From the NCBI GenBank assembly GCA_030684775.1, contig JAUXXW010000175.1, positions 1 to 43,572 of the forward strand: a DNA stretch of 43,572 bases, in the 5' to 3' direction. Numbering within the stretch: position 1 is the stretch's first letter; each line of letters starts with the position of its first letter. Both the position numbers and the translations under genes were made by a program. The DNA comes from Pseudomonadota bacterium. Lineage in GTDB: Bacteria; Pseudomonadota; Gammaproteobacteria; Burkholderiales; Thiobacillaceae. Positions 23,210 to 31,211 of the stretch are shown one piece after another. The notes beneath the pieces were generated by a model. That model worked only from the letters and a program-made list of their open reading frames with translations. It had not been told where the DNA came from and ran no database searches.

Positions 23210-25168
23210 ATGTCGGTCACTTCCAAAGACGTAAAGAAAACTGAGGGCGTTTCGTGGCGTCGTTACAAGGACGGCGAGAAGGAAGGGCAGTACAAGCGAG
23301 CCCAGGAAAAGATTTTCCAGGCAAGCTGGACCCACAAGTGTCCGGAATATGTACTTTCCACCCCGCCTTGCCAGGGTTCCTGCCCGGCCGGCGAGGACAT
23401 TCGCGGCTATCTCAACATCGTGCGCGGGATTGAAAAGCCCACCGGTGGCCAGAGCTGGCAGGAATACGCATTCCACCGTCTGACCAGCGCCAATCCGTTC
23501 CCCGCCGTCATGGGCCGCGTTTGCCCGGCGCCTTGTGAGTCCGGCTGTAACCGGAACCAGGTGGAAGAGAACGTCGGCATCAACTCGGTTGAACACTTCC
23601 TTGGCAACTGGGCACTGGAAAACAACATCGGTTTCGAGAAGCCCGCCACGGAAAGCGGCAAGAAAATTGCCATTATCGGTGGTGGCCCCGCCGGTCTGGC
23701 CGCAGCTTATCAACTGCGTCGCATGGGCCACGGCTGCACGATATTCGACGACCACGCCGAACTCGGCGGCATGATGCGCTACGGCATCCCCGGTTTCCGT
23801 ACCCCGCGCCAAGTCCTTGATGGCGAGATCAAACGCATCATCGACATGGGTGTGGATACGCGTCTGAATACCCGTATCGGTACCGATATCAGCATGGAGC
23901 AGATCGAGAAAGACTACGACGCCGTGCTGATCGCCTTGGGTGCCCAAGGGGGCCGTACCCTGCCCGTGGATGGCGCCGATGCCCCCAACTGCGTCCCCGC
24001 CACCGCCTTCCTGCGCGCCTTCAATGAAGGCCGTCTGCAGCACGTCGGCAACAAGATTGTGGTTATCGGTGGTGGTGACACCTCCATCGACGTGGCAACC
24101 GTCGCACGCCGTCTCGGTAAGGTCACCAACGCTTCCACCACCGATCTGCCGGAAATGGTGCTGGCTGGTCATACCGCTCACGACGTCGCCAGCATTTCCG
24201 CCCGCATGGGTGTCGAGGTGGTGCTGATCTCTCGCGCCACCATCGACAAGATGGCCGCCAACAAACACGAAGTCGAGCAGGCCAAGGCCGAAGGCATCGA
24301 AATTATCGGTGGCGTGACACCGATTGCCGTGATCAAGGATGCATCCGGCCGCGCCACCGCGCTACGCGTGGCCGAGTTCGAAGTGGTCGGCAAGGAAACC
24401 AAGATCAAGGAAGGCACCGAATTCGACATCACCGGTGACTTGATCGTGTCCGCCATCGGCCAGGCCGTCGATTTCACCGGTCTTGAAGACTTCAACAACA
24501 ACAACGGCCTGATCCGCGCGGACAAGAACTACCGCTTCCCCAACAAGCCGAACATCTTCGTCGCTGGCGACGTGATCCGTCCCCATCTGCTGACCACCGC
24601 CATCGGCCATGCCCGTATCTGTGCCGACGGTATAGACGCCTTCCTGAAAGGCGAGGAACTGGATCGGCGTCCCAAGGTCGACGTGGCGCACTGGGACCAG
24701 GTACGTAAATGGGTCGAAGCCGGCCATGAGTACAAAGAGCACCACGGCCAGGAAACGGGTAGCGATTCCTGGAAGGATGTCCTGCACAACTTCGATGACC
24801 GCTCCGGCCGTTACGTGATTCCGTCCACCGAGATGTTCCTCGGCCACTTCATGAACGTCCCGCGCAATCAGCGTGGCGTGACCACGCTGGACAAGGACTC
24901 CGCCCTGGGCAACTTCGAAGACCGTCTGCACGCGTTGGACGAGAAACAGACTGTTGCCGAGGCCAAGCGCTGCATGTCCTGTGGTCTCTGCTTCGAGTGC
25001 GACAACTGCGTGATCTATTGCCCGCAAGTTGCCGTGTTCAAGGTCAAGAAGAAAGACAACCCCACCACCGGTCGTTATGTGGATACCGATTACACCAAGT
25101 GCATCGGTTGTCACATTTGTGCCGAAGTGTGCCCGACCGGCTACATCCTCATGGGCATGGGCGAGTAA
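23210..25168 (+). CDS. dsrL: DsrL, iron-sulfur flavoprotein NAD(P)H:acceptor oxidoreductase
   Basis: DsrL is a cytoplasmic FAD and Fe-S oxidoreductase, related to the glutamate synthase small subunit, that links DsrAB to NAD(P)H. The 652-residue product has an N-terminal Fe-S domain (CPEYVLSTPPCQGSCPAGED and GRVCPAPCESGCNRN, residues about 45-115). The FAD-binding motif IIGGGPAGLAAAYQL is near residue 155 and the NAD(P)-binding motif VVIGGGDTSIDVATVARRLG near 283. A C-terminal two-cluster ferredoxin domain (CMSCGLCFECDNC near 587, CIGCHICAEVCP near 632) follows. AGGAG precedes the ATG. dsrL is a marker of the oxidising direction. NAD versus NADP preference cannot be judged by eye. Confidence 0.96.
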   Translation: MSVTSKDVKKTEGVSWRRYKDGEKEGQYKRAQEKIFQASWTHKCPEYVLSTPPCQGSCPAGEDIRGYLNIVRGIEKPTGGQSWQEYAFHRLTSANPFPAVMGRVCPAPCESGCNRNQVEENVGINSVEHFLGNWALENNIGFEKPATESGKKIAIIGGGPAGLAAAYQLRRMGHGCTIFDDHAELGGMMRYGIPGFRTPRQVLDGEIKRIIDMGVDTRLNTRIGTDISMEQIEKDYDAVLIALGAQGGRTLPVDGADAPNCVPATAFLRAFNEGRLQHVGNKIVVIGGGDTSIDVATVARRLGKVTNASTTDLPEMVLAGHTAHDVASISARMGVEVVLISRATIDKMAANKHEVEQAKAEGIEIIGGVTPIAVIKDASGRATALRVAEFEVVGKETKIKEGTEFDITGDLIVSAIGQAVDFTGLEDFNNNNGLIRADKNYRFPNKPNIFVAGDVIRPHLLTTAIGHARICADGIDAFLKGEELDRRPKVDVAHWDQVRKWVEAGHEYKEHHGQETGSDSWKDVLHNFDDRSGRYVIPSTEMFLGHFMNVPRNQRGVTTLDKDSALGNFEDRLHALDEKQTVAEAKRCMSCGLCFECDNCVIYCPQVAVFKVKKKDNPTTGRYVDTDYTKCIGCHICAEVCPTGYILMGMGE

Positions 25169-25183
25169 ACAAGGATGAACGGC

Positions 25184-25648
25184 ATGGCTAAATTGGCCGG
25201 TTATTTGCGAGCGGGGTTGCGCCCGGGGTTGCGTTTTATCGTCTTCCTGGGCGCCTCGGCTCTACTTGCCGTTCCGTCCTTCGAGGCGGCGGCCGGCGTG
25301 AACCTGCCCAAACTGGAAAAGGGCAAGGGCGAGAAATGTGTGGAAGACACCGCGACCATGCGGCGCAACCACATGGATCTGCTCAAGCATCACCGTGACG
25401 ACACGTTGCGCCGGGGTATCCGCACCACACAGCACAGTCTCAAAGGCTGTGTGGAGTGCCATGCCGGCAGCAAGACCGGTAGCGTGGCATCCTCCAAGGA
25501 GGATTTCTGCGTTGCCTGTCACCTCTATACCGGGGCAAAGCCGGACTGCTGGGATTGTCATGCCACCAAACCGGGTAAGCGTCCTGTGAACCAGGCCGCG
25601 CAACCCACGGCATCCCCTCTCATGCCCTCCCACGGAGGCAGCCAATGA
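25184..25648 (+). CDS. dsrJ: DsrJ, periplasmic tri-haem cytochrome c
   Basis: DsrJ is the periplasmic cytochrome of DsrMKJOP. The 154-residue product has an N-terminal signal or anchor helix (about residues 16-35) and three CxxCH haem sites: CVECH, CVACH and CWDCH. An upstream ATG at 25175 is possible, but AAGG lies 9 bp before the ATG at 25184 and only 2 bp before the other, which favours 25184. The gene begins 15 bp after dsrL, and its end overlaps dsrO by 4 bp. The proline-rich tail after residue 130 is probably disordered. Confidence 0.95.
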   Translation: MAKLAGYLRAGLRPGLRFIVFLGASALLAVPSFEAAAGVNLPKLEKGKGEKCVEDTATMRRNHMDLLKHHRDDTLRRGIRTTQHSLKGCVECHAGSKTGSVASSKEDFCVACHLYTGAKPDCWDCHATKPGKRPVNQAAQPTASPLMPSHGGSQ

Positions 25649-26388
25649 GTGAATCCATGAACACCAAGCTCGAAGACCGTCGCGAGTTCCTCAAGACGGG
25701 TGCTGTGGTCGCCGGCGTCACGCTCGGTCCCGGTGTGCTGCTCTACAGTGTGGCGCACAGTCGCGCACCCGAAGAGGGCGCTTCCGGCAAACAACGCTGG
25801 GGCATGTTGATCGACACCACCAAGTGTGGCGACGGTTGCAATGATTGCGTCACTGCCTGCAATACGGAGAACGGACTATCCGGCCACACCGGCCCGCAGG
25901 ATAGCCAGTGGATACGCAAGGTGGACATCAGGGATCTGCGCACCGGTTATGTGCAAAGCCTGCCCATGATGTGTCAACACTGTGAAAACGCGCCGTGTGT
26001 GGATGTTTGCCCGACCGGCGCATCGATGAAGCGTGCCGACGGCATTGTCCTGGTGGATCGCCACAGCTGTATCGGTTGCCGCTATTGCATGATGGCCTGC
26101 CCGTACAAGGCGCGTTCTTTCGTTCATGAGCCGCTGACCGACCAGAATCCGGAAGTGCCGCGTGGCAAGGGTTGCGTCGAATCCTGCACCTTCTGCGTGC
26201 AGCGTGTTGATCGTGGCGAGTCTCCTGCTTGCGTGGAAGCTTGCGAAGCCAAAGGCCACAAGGCCATGATCTTTGGCGACCTCAAGGACCCTGAAAGCGA
26301 GGTCTCCAAGGCGCTCAAATCCACCGACAGTGTCGAGGTGCGGGCCGATCTCGCGCTCAACACCGGCGTTCGTTACCAAGGGATTTAA
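25645..26388 (+). CDS. dsrO: DsrO, periplasmic ferredoxin-like Fe-S protein
   Basis: DsrO is the periplasmic four-cluster ferredoxin subunit that relays electrons between DsrJ and DsrP. The 247-residue product starts with a Tat signal: DRREFLKTGAVVAG followed by a hydrophobic stretch. Cysteine clusters are CGDGCNDCVTAC, CQHCENAPCVDVC, CIGCRYCMMAC and CTFCVQRVDRGESPACVEAC, the usual set for NrfC/DsrO proteins. It overlaps dsrJ by 4 bp and sits 3 bp before dsrP, showing tight coupling. Confidence 0.96.
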   Translation: MSESMNTKLEDRREFLKTGAVVAGVTLGPGVLLYSVAHSRAPEEGASGKQRWGMLIDTTKCGDGCNDCVTACNTENGLSGHTGPQDSQWIRKVDIRDLRTGYVQSLPMMCQHCENAPCVDVCPTGASMKRADGIVLVDRHSCIGCRYCMMACPYKARSFVHEPLTDQNPEVPRGKGCVESCTFCVQRVDRGESPACVEACEAKGHKAMIFGDLKDPESEVSKALKSTDSVEVRADLALNTGVRYQGI

Positions 26389-26391
26389 GAC

Positions 26392-27609
26392 ATGGCACAG
26401 CAACTCTGCATCAACCAAGGCACGTGTCGTACCGGCCAGTTCATCGCGTTGCTCGCACTGGGCGGCTTGGTGGTTCTGGGCGCGATGTACGCCTTTTTCA
26501 CCCTGGAGCATCACGGGCATATCCTCACCGGGATGAACAACCAGATCGTCTGGGGCCTGCCGCACGTTTTCGCGGTGTTTCTGATCGTCGCCGCCTCCGG
26601 TGCGCTCAACGTGGCGTCCATCGGTTCGGTATTCGGCAAGCAGGTTTATAAATCCCGCGCGCCGCTATCCGGCATGTTGGCCTTGGCGTTATTGGCGGGT
26701 GGCCTGGCCGTTCTGGTGCTTGACCTGGGTCGTCCGGATCGCCTGATCGTGGCGATGACCCACTACAACTTCCATTCCATCTTTGCCTGGAACATGATTT
26801 TCTACAACGGCTTCTTCGTCATTGTGGGTCTGTATCTGGTCACTCTGATGGACCGCAGGCTCAAGGGATGGACCAAGCCACTGGGGTACACCGCCTTCTT
26901 CTGGCGTTTGTCGCTGACCACCGCCACCGGCTCCATCTTCGGCTTTCTGGTCGCCCGCGCCGGCTACAACTCCGCACTGATGGCGCCGATGTTCGTCATC
27001 ATGTCGTTCGCTTACGGGCTGGCGGTCTTCATGGTGGTGCAGTCGTCCATGTATCGCTGGAATGGCATGATCCTCGACGAGGGTGTCCGCCGTCGCATGA
27101 AGAACCTGCTGGCGGTTTTCGTGGGCGCATCGCTGTACTTCACCATCGTGTTCCACCTGACCAACTTGTATTTTGCCAAACAGTGGGAATTCGAACGCTT
27201 CATCCTGCTCGACGGAGGCATCTACACCACGGTGTTCTGGGTGGGCCAGGTGATACTCGGCGGCATCGTGCCCCTGATCCTCCTGTACCTGCCGCGTTCC
27301 CAGGATGCACAGAAAATGTGCTTCTGTTTCCTGGCACCGCTGCTGGTCATTCTCGGTGGTGTCGCGCAGATGTACGTCACCATCGTGGGTGGCCAGGCCT
27401 TCCCGCTGGTCATGTTCCCGGGCCATGAAGTCCAGAGCAGTTTCTATGACGGTGTCGTGCATGCCTACAACCCAAGTATTTACGAGTGGTTGCTGGGCAT
27501 GGGTGGGGTCGGTGTCACCTTCGTGCTGACGGTCGTTGCCGTGCGTGTGTTCAAATTCATGCCGCAGGATGATTTCAAGACCCTGCAGTCACGCAGAGGC
27601 ACGGACTGA
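26392..27609 (+). CDS. dsrP: DsrP, NrfD-family integral membrane subunit
   Basis: DsrP is the quinone-interacting membrane subunit of the NrfD/PsrC family that pairs with DsrO. The 405-residue product has about ten hydrophobic helices, with the family-like segments LDLGRPDRLIVAMTHYNFHS and IFAWNMIFYNGFF in the first half. No haem-binding pattern is evident. It is the last gene before a Rho-independent terminator, so the membrane complex M-K-(L)-J-O-P ends here. Confidence 0.95.
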   Translation: MAQQLCINQGTCRTGQFIALLALGGLVVLGAMYAFFTLEHHGHILTGMNNQIVWGLPHVFAVFLIVAASGALNVASIGSVFGKQVYKSRAPLSGMLALALLAGGLAVLVLDLGRPDRLIVAMTHYNFHSIFAWNMIFYNGFFVIVGLYLVTLMDRRLKGWTKPLGYTAFFWRLSLTTATGSIFGFLVARAGYNSALMAPMFVIMSFAYGLAVFMVVQSSMYRWNGMILDEGVRRRMKNLLAVFVGASLYFTIVFHLTNLYFAKQWEFERFILLDGGIYTTVFWVGQVILGGIVPLILLYLPRSQDAQKMCFCFLAPLLVILGGVAQMYVTIVGGQAFPLVMFPGHEVQSSFYDGVVHAYNPSIYEWLLGMGGVGVTFVLTVVAVRVFKFMPQDDFKTLQSRRGTD

Positions 27610-27631
27610 ACAAGCTGGCGCCTGTTATTGC

Positions 27632-27660
27632 AAAAAGCCGACAAGATTAGTCGGCTTTTT
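27632..27660 (+). terminator. Rho-independent terminator after dsrP
   Basis: AAAAAGCCGAC and GTCGGCTTTTT form an 11-bp stem around a 7-base loop and end in a T-rich run. It lies 22 bp after the dsrP stop and 26 bp before dsrN, so dsrN-dsrR-cysG would be either partly read through or separately transcribed. Confidence 0.85.
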
Positions 27661-27685
27661 GCTTTCACGCCGGTAAAGTCTCGCC

Positions 27686-29122
27686 ATGCCTCACCTCTAC
27701 CTCTCCGCCGCCCACAAATCATCGGGTAAAACCACGCTTACCTTGGGTCTGTGCCGTGCCCTGCGCAATCGCGGCTTGAAGGTACAGGCATTCAAGAAAG
27801 GGCCGGACTATATCGACCCGATCTGGCATGGTTTGGCGGCCGGCCGCCCCAGCTACAACCTCGACTTCCACATGATGCGCGAGGCCGAGATCGAGGCCTT
27901 GTTCGCGCGCCATGCCGGGGAGGTGGATATCAGCCTGATCGAAGGCAACAAGGGGCTTTACGACGGCATGGATGTGGAAGGCTCCAACAGCAATGCCGCG
28001 CTCGCCAAGTTACTGAATGCACCGGTGCTGCTGGTGCTCGACACCATAGGCATGACGCGCGGTATCGCGCCTCTGATCCTGGGCTACAAGGCCTTTGATC
28101 CGGCGGTAAACATTGCCGGCGTCATCCTCAACAAGGTGGGTGGGCCGCGCCATGAAGACAAGTTGCGCGAGGTGATTGCGCGCTATACCGATGTGCCGGT
28201 TCTGGGCGTGGTCTACAAGAGCGAGCTAATGGCCATCGCCGAGCGCCACCTCGGCCTGGTGCCGGGGAACGAGGCGGTGGAGGCGGATGCACGGGTCGAA
28301 GCCATTGCCGGACTGGTCGCGGCGCAGGTGGATATCGACCGTCTTCTGGAGATCGCCAACGTCGTTAACCCCCCTTTCTCAAAGGGGGGCAGGGGGGATT
28401 TATCCTCGCTGAGCAGTGGGCCAGATACTGCAAATCCCCCCCACCCCCCCTTTGCAAAAGGGGGAGGAGGCTTGCGTATCGCATACGCGCACGACCGCGC
28501 TTTCGGTTTCTATTACCAGGAAGACCTCGACACCTTGGTGGACGCCGGAGTCGATCTTGTCCCCCTGAATACGCTACAGGACACACGCCTGCCCGACGTG
28601 GATGGGCTCCTGTTGGGCGGCGGCTTTCCCGAGATGTTCATCGAGTCGCTGGCGGCCAATGCCAGTCTGCGCGCCGACATTGCCCGTCAGATCGAGGCCG
28701 GACTGCCGGTCTATGCCGAGTGCGGAGGCCTCATGTTTCTGGCGCGATCGATCCGCTGGGGCGAAAAGCAGGGCGAGATGGTCGGCGTCTTGCCCGGTGA
28801 CGTGGTCATGACTGATCGCCCAGTCGGCCGCGGTTACGCGGAGTTGGAAGAAACGGCGGATGCGCCCTGGGCCGCGCAATCTGAAACGATTCCCGCGCAC
28901 GAATTTCACTACTCACACTTGGAAAACCTGCCCGGCGACCTCAATTACGCATACCGCGTGAAACGTGGTCACGGCATGGGTGGGCAACGCGATGGTTATG
29001 TGTATCGCAATCTGCTCGCCGCCTACTGTCATCGACGCGGTTCCGGCGAGCGCGGCTGGATTGCGCCTTTCCTGGAGAAGGTGCGCGTGTATTCCCGCTC
29101 CCTCAATCGCCTGGCCGCTTGA
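27686..29122 (+). CDS. dsrN: DsrN, sirohaem amidating enzyme (CbiA/CobB-like)
   Basis: DsrN is a glutamine-dependent amidase related to cobyrinate a,c-diamide synthase (CbiA). In sulfur oxidisers it is held to amidate sirohaem to the siro(haem)amide used by DsrAB. The 478-residue product has an N-terminal ATP-binding domain (SAAHKSSGKTTLTLGLCRAL at residues 7-26, KGPDYIDP) and a C-terminal class I glutamine amidotransferase domain with the nucleophile in YAECGGLMFLARS (about residue 344) and EFHYSHLE. Between the two, at about residues 228-261, lies a palindromic repeat translated as a Gly/Pro-rich linker (PPFSKGGRGDLSS, PPHPPFAKGGGG). The reading frame stays open through it. Confidence 0.93.
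   Translation: MPHLYLSAAHKSSGKTTLTLGLCRALRNRGLKVQAFKKGPDYIDPIWHGLAAGRPSYNLDFHMMREAEIEALFARHAGEVDISLIEGNKGLYDGMDVEGSNSNAALAKLLNAPVLLVLDTIGMTRGIAPLILGYKAFDPAVNIAGVILNKVGGPRHEDKLREVIARYTDVPVLGVVYKSELMAIAERHLGLVPGNEAVEADARVEAIAGLVAAQVDIDRLLEIANVVNPPFSKGGRGDLSSLSSGPDTANPPHPPFAKGGGGLRIAYAHDRAFGFYYQEDLDTLVDAGVDLVPLNTLQDTRLPDVDGLLLGGGFPEMFIESLAANASLRADIARQIEAGLPVYAECGGLMFLARSIRWGEKQGEMVGVLPGDVVMTDRPVGRGYAELEETADAPWAAQSETIPAHEFHYSHLENLPGDLNYAYRVKRGHGMGGQRDGYVYRNLLAAYCHRRGSGERGWIAPFLEKVRVYSRSLNRLAA
28369..28467. repeat. In-frame palindromic element, copy in dsrN
   Basis: The left end reads CCCCCCTTTCTCAAAGGGGGG, then CAGGGGGGATTT. The right end is its near reverse complement: AAATCCCCCC, a few bases, then CCCCCCTTTGCAAAAGGGGG. 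It is shorter than the coaE and pgl copies and lacks their ACCCTTCGGTACC core. It falls exactly at the boundary between the two DsrN domains. Confidence 0.8.
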
Positions 29123-29184
29123 CGGCCATTGGCCTGACGCTTCTTAACCTGGGGTACGGCCCCGCTACTGTAAGGAAACGAATC

Positions 29185-29553
29185 ATGATCAGTTTGACCA
29201 AAGAAGCCGCCGCGCAAGTTCGCGCTTCCGCGCAAGAAGGCGGTGCCGACAACATGGCACTGCGTGTCGCCGCTCGCGTCAACCAGGCCGGCATGCTGGA
29301 GTTCGGCATGGGTTTCGACGACGAACGCAGCAACGACACCATCGTCGATTCCTGGGGTGTGACCCTGCTGGTCAACGCCGAAAGCGCGGCGATGCTGGAC
29401 GACGTCACCGTCGACTTTTCCGAAGTGTCTCCCGGCGAACACCGTTTCGTGTTCATGAAGGCCAGCGCCCAGGAAGGCGGTTGCAGCACGGCCGCCAGCA
29501 ACAGCGGTGGCGGCTGTGGCGGTTGCGGCAGCGGTGGCGGTTGCGGCTCTTGA
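29185..29553 (+). CDS. dsrR: DsrR, A-type Fe-S scaffold-like protein with Cys/Gly tail
   Basis: DsrR is an IscA/HesB-fold protein needed for full dsr expression in Allochromatium, where it lacks the Fe-S cysteines. The 122-residue product starts MISLTKEAAAQVRAS and continues through ARVNQAGMLEFGMGFDDE and VTLLVNAESAAMLDDVTVDF, the A-type fold. The cysteine expected in the middle of IscA is absent here. The C-terminus carries an unusual low-complexity tail with five cysteines among Gly and Ser (GGCSTAASNSGGGCGGCGSG and GGCGS). The ATG at 29185 follows TAAGGA. The gene is 62 bp after dsrN and 69 bp before cysG. Confidence 0.9.
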   Translation: MISLTKEAAAQVRASAQEGGADNMALRVAARVNQAGMLEFGMGFDDERSNDTIVDSWGVTLLVNAESAAMLDDVTVDFSEVSPGEHRFVFMKASAQEGGCSTAASNSGGGCGGCGSGGGCGS

Positions 29554-29565
29554 ACAACCCTCTTC

Positions 29566-29591
29566 GGTTGGGAACGCTCCGCTTTTCCCAA
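29566..29591 (+). other. Hairpin between dsrR and cysG
   Basis: GTTGGGA and TCCCAAC form a 7-bp stem with a 12-base loop just after dsrR. No T-tract follows. It may be a weak attenuator or mRNA stabiliser between dsrR and cysG. Confidence 0.35.
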
Positions 29592-29622
29592 CCTGCCCCA
29601 AGCAACTATTAACTGGCTCGCA

Positions 29623-31062
29623 ATGGACTACTTACCGATTTTCCTCGACCTGCGTGGTCGCAAGGGCCTGCTCGTGGGCGGCGGCGAGACCGCTGCGCGC
29701 AAGGCTTCCCTCATGCTCAATGCCGGCGCCTGGGTGCATGTGGTTTCGCCCGCCCCTCTCGCCGATGCCTTCCGGGAACTGGCCGGGGGCGATCGTCTGG
29801 TGCACATCGAGAGCGCCTTCCAGGCATCGCATCTCGACGGCGCCGACGTGGTTTTCGCCGCCAGCGATGACGATGCCCTGAACCAGGCCGTGCATGACGC
29901 CGCGCGCGCGCGGCATGTGCCGGTGAACGTGGTCGACAAGCCGGCGGTGTGCTCCTTCATCATGCCCTCCATCATCGACCGCTCGCCGGTAGTGGTGGCG
30001 GTATCCAGCGGCGGCGAGGCGCCGGTGCTCTCGCGCCTGCTCCGCGCCCGTCTGGAAACCCTGATTCCCGCCGCCTATGGCCGCCTGGCCGCGCTCGCCG
30101 GCCGCTTCAAGAAGGCGGTGCGCGGCAAGTTCGAGACCAGCGAACAGCGGCGCAAGTTCTGGGAAAGGGCGCTGCTGTCGCCGGTCTCGGAAATGGTCTT
30201 CTCCGGCCGCGAGCAGGAAGCCGAGGCCAGCCTCCAGGCCATGCTCGACGCTACCGGTACCGCGCCGGATACCGGCGAGGTCTACCTGGTCGGCGCCGGC
30301 CCCGGCAATCCCGATCTGCTCACCTTCCGCGCCCTGCGTCTGATGCAGCAGGCCGACGTGGTGGTCTACGACCGCCTGGTCAGCCCGCCCATCCTCGACA
30401 TGTGCCGGCGCGACGCCGACCGCTTCTATGTCGGCAAGGAGCGTGACAACCACGCCGTGCCGCAGGACGAGATCAACATGGTGCTGGTGCGCCTGGCCAA
30501 GGAAGGCAAGCGGGTGCTGCGCCTGAAAGGCGGCGACCCCTTCATCTTCGGCCGTGGCGGCGAGGAGATCGAAACCCTGCGCGAGCATGGCGTGCCCTTC
30601 CAGGTCGTGCCGGCGGTGACGGCGGCGGCGGGCGTGGCCTCCTACGCCGGCATCCCGCTCACCCACCGCGACCACGCCCAGGCCTTGATCCTGGTCACCG
30701 GCCACCTGAAAGACGGCAGCATGGATCTGGATTGGGACATGCTCTGCCGGCCGCGCCAGACCATCGTCATCTACATGGGCCTGAAGGGCCTGGTCACGCT
30801 CTGCGAGCAGATGAAACAGCACGGCATGCCGGGCGACACCCCGATGGCCATCGTGCAGCAGGGCACCACGTTGAACCAGAAGACGGTCGTCGGCACTATC
30901 GACACTCTGCCGTCGCTCGCCGCCAAGGCGGAACTGAAGCCGCCGACCCTGATCATCGTCGGCAGCGTCGTCAGTCTCCACGCCAAACTCAACTGGTTCA
31001 ATCCGGAACCGAGCGACGACGACCACTGGCACACCCCGCTGGACCGGCCGGCGAGCATGTAG
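29623..31062 (+). CDS. cysG: Sirohaem synthase CysG (multifunctional)
   Basis: CysG converts uroporphyrinogen III to sirohaem: SAM-dependent methylation, NAD-dependent dehydrogenation and ferrochelation. The 479-residue product has an N-terminal precorrin-2 dehydrogenase/ferrochelatase domain (LPIFLDLRGRKGLLVGGGETAARKA in sequence from residue 4) and a dimerisation segment near residues 120-210. The C-terminal uroporphyrinogen methyltransferase domain carries YLVGAGPGNPDLLTFRA, VYDRLV, LRLKGGDPFIFGRGGEE and a PAVTAAAGVASYAGIPLTHR run. Placement after dsrN and dsrR puts cofactor synthesis and cofactor amidation for DsrAB in one transcription unit. In Allochromatium dsrS follows dsrR instead; no dsrS is present here. 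Confidence 0.96.
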   Translation: MDYLPIFLDLRGRKGLLVGGGETAARKASLMLNAGAWVHVVSPAPLADAFRELAGGDRLVHIESAFQASHLDGADVVFAASDDDALNQAVHDAARARHVPVNVVDKPAVCSFIMPSIIDRSPVVVAVSSGGEAPVLSRLLRARLETLIPAAYGRLAALAGRFKKAVRGKFETSEQRRKFWERALLSPVSEMVFSGREQEAEASLQAMLDATGTAPDTGEVYLVGAGPGNPDLLTFRALRLMQQADVVVYDRLVSPPILDMCRRDADRFYVGKERDNHAVPQDEINMVLVRLAKEGKRVLRLKGGDPFIFGRGGEEIETLREHGVPFQVVPAVTAAAGVASYAGIPLTHRDHAQALILVTGHLKDGSMDLDWDMLCRPRQTIVIYMGLKGLVTLCEQMKQHGMPGDTPMAIVQQGTTLNQKTVVGTIDTLPSLAAKAELKPPTLIIVGSVVSLHAKLNWFNPEPSDDDHWHTPLDRPASM

Positions 31063-31067
31063 ATTTT

Positions 31068-31091
31068 CTCCCTCTCCCTCCGGGAGAGGGC
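31068..31091. repeat. CCCTCTCCC inverted repeat after cysG
   Basis: CCCTCTCCC and GGGAGAGGG form a 9-bp stem with a very short loop, followed by GGCCGGGGTGAGGG. This is a common dispersed intergenic repeat type in proteobacteria and may help end cysG transcription. Confidence 0.5.
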
Positions 31092-31121
31092 CGGGGTGAG
31101 GGAACTCGGGTTGCTCAGTGC

Positions 31122-31196
31122 CGTAGGTTGGGCAAAGCGCAGCGTGCCCAACAAACCGTCGCGATGTTGGGCACGCTGCGCTTTGCCCAACCTACG
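31122..31196. repeat. 31-bp perfect inverted repeat between cysG and ABC gene
   Basis: The arms are 31122-31152 and 31166-31196, perfectly complementary, beginning CGTAGGTTGGGCAAAGCGCA, with a 13-base loop. The transcript would fold into a long hairpin. It has no T-tract. The CGTAGGTTGGGC/GCCCAACCTACG motif is a dispersed repeat type seen in other genomes. It ends 15 bp before the proposed ABC start. Confidence 0.8.
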
Positions 31197-31211
31197 TTGC
31201 TTTACCAACCC

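Noticed and set aside
27610-27685. Cobalamin or other riboswitch before the CbiA-like dsrN
   Set aside because: Only about 76 bases separate dsrP and dsrN, mostly taken by a terminator; no conserved B12-box is visible.
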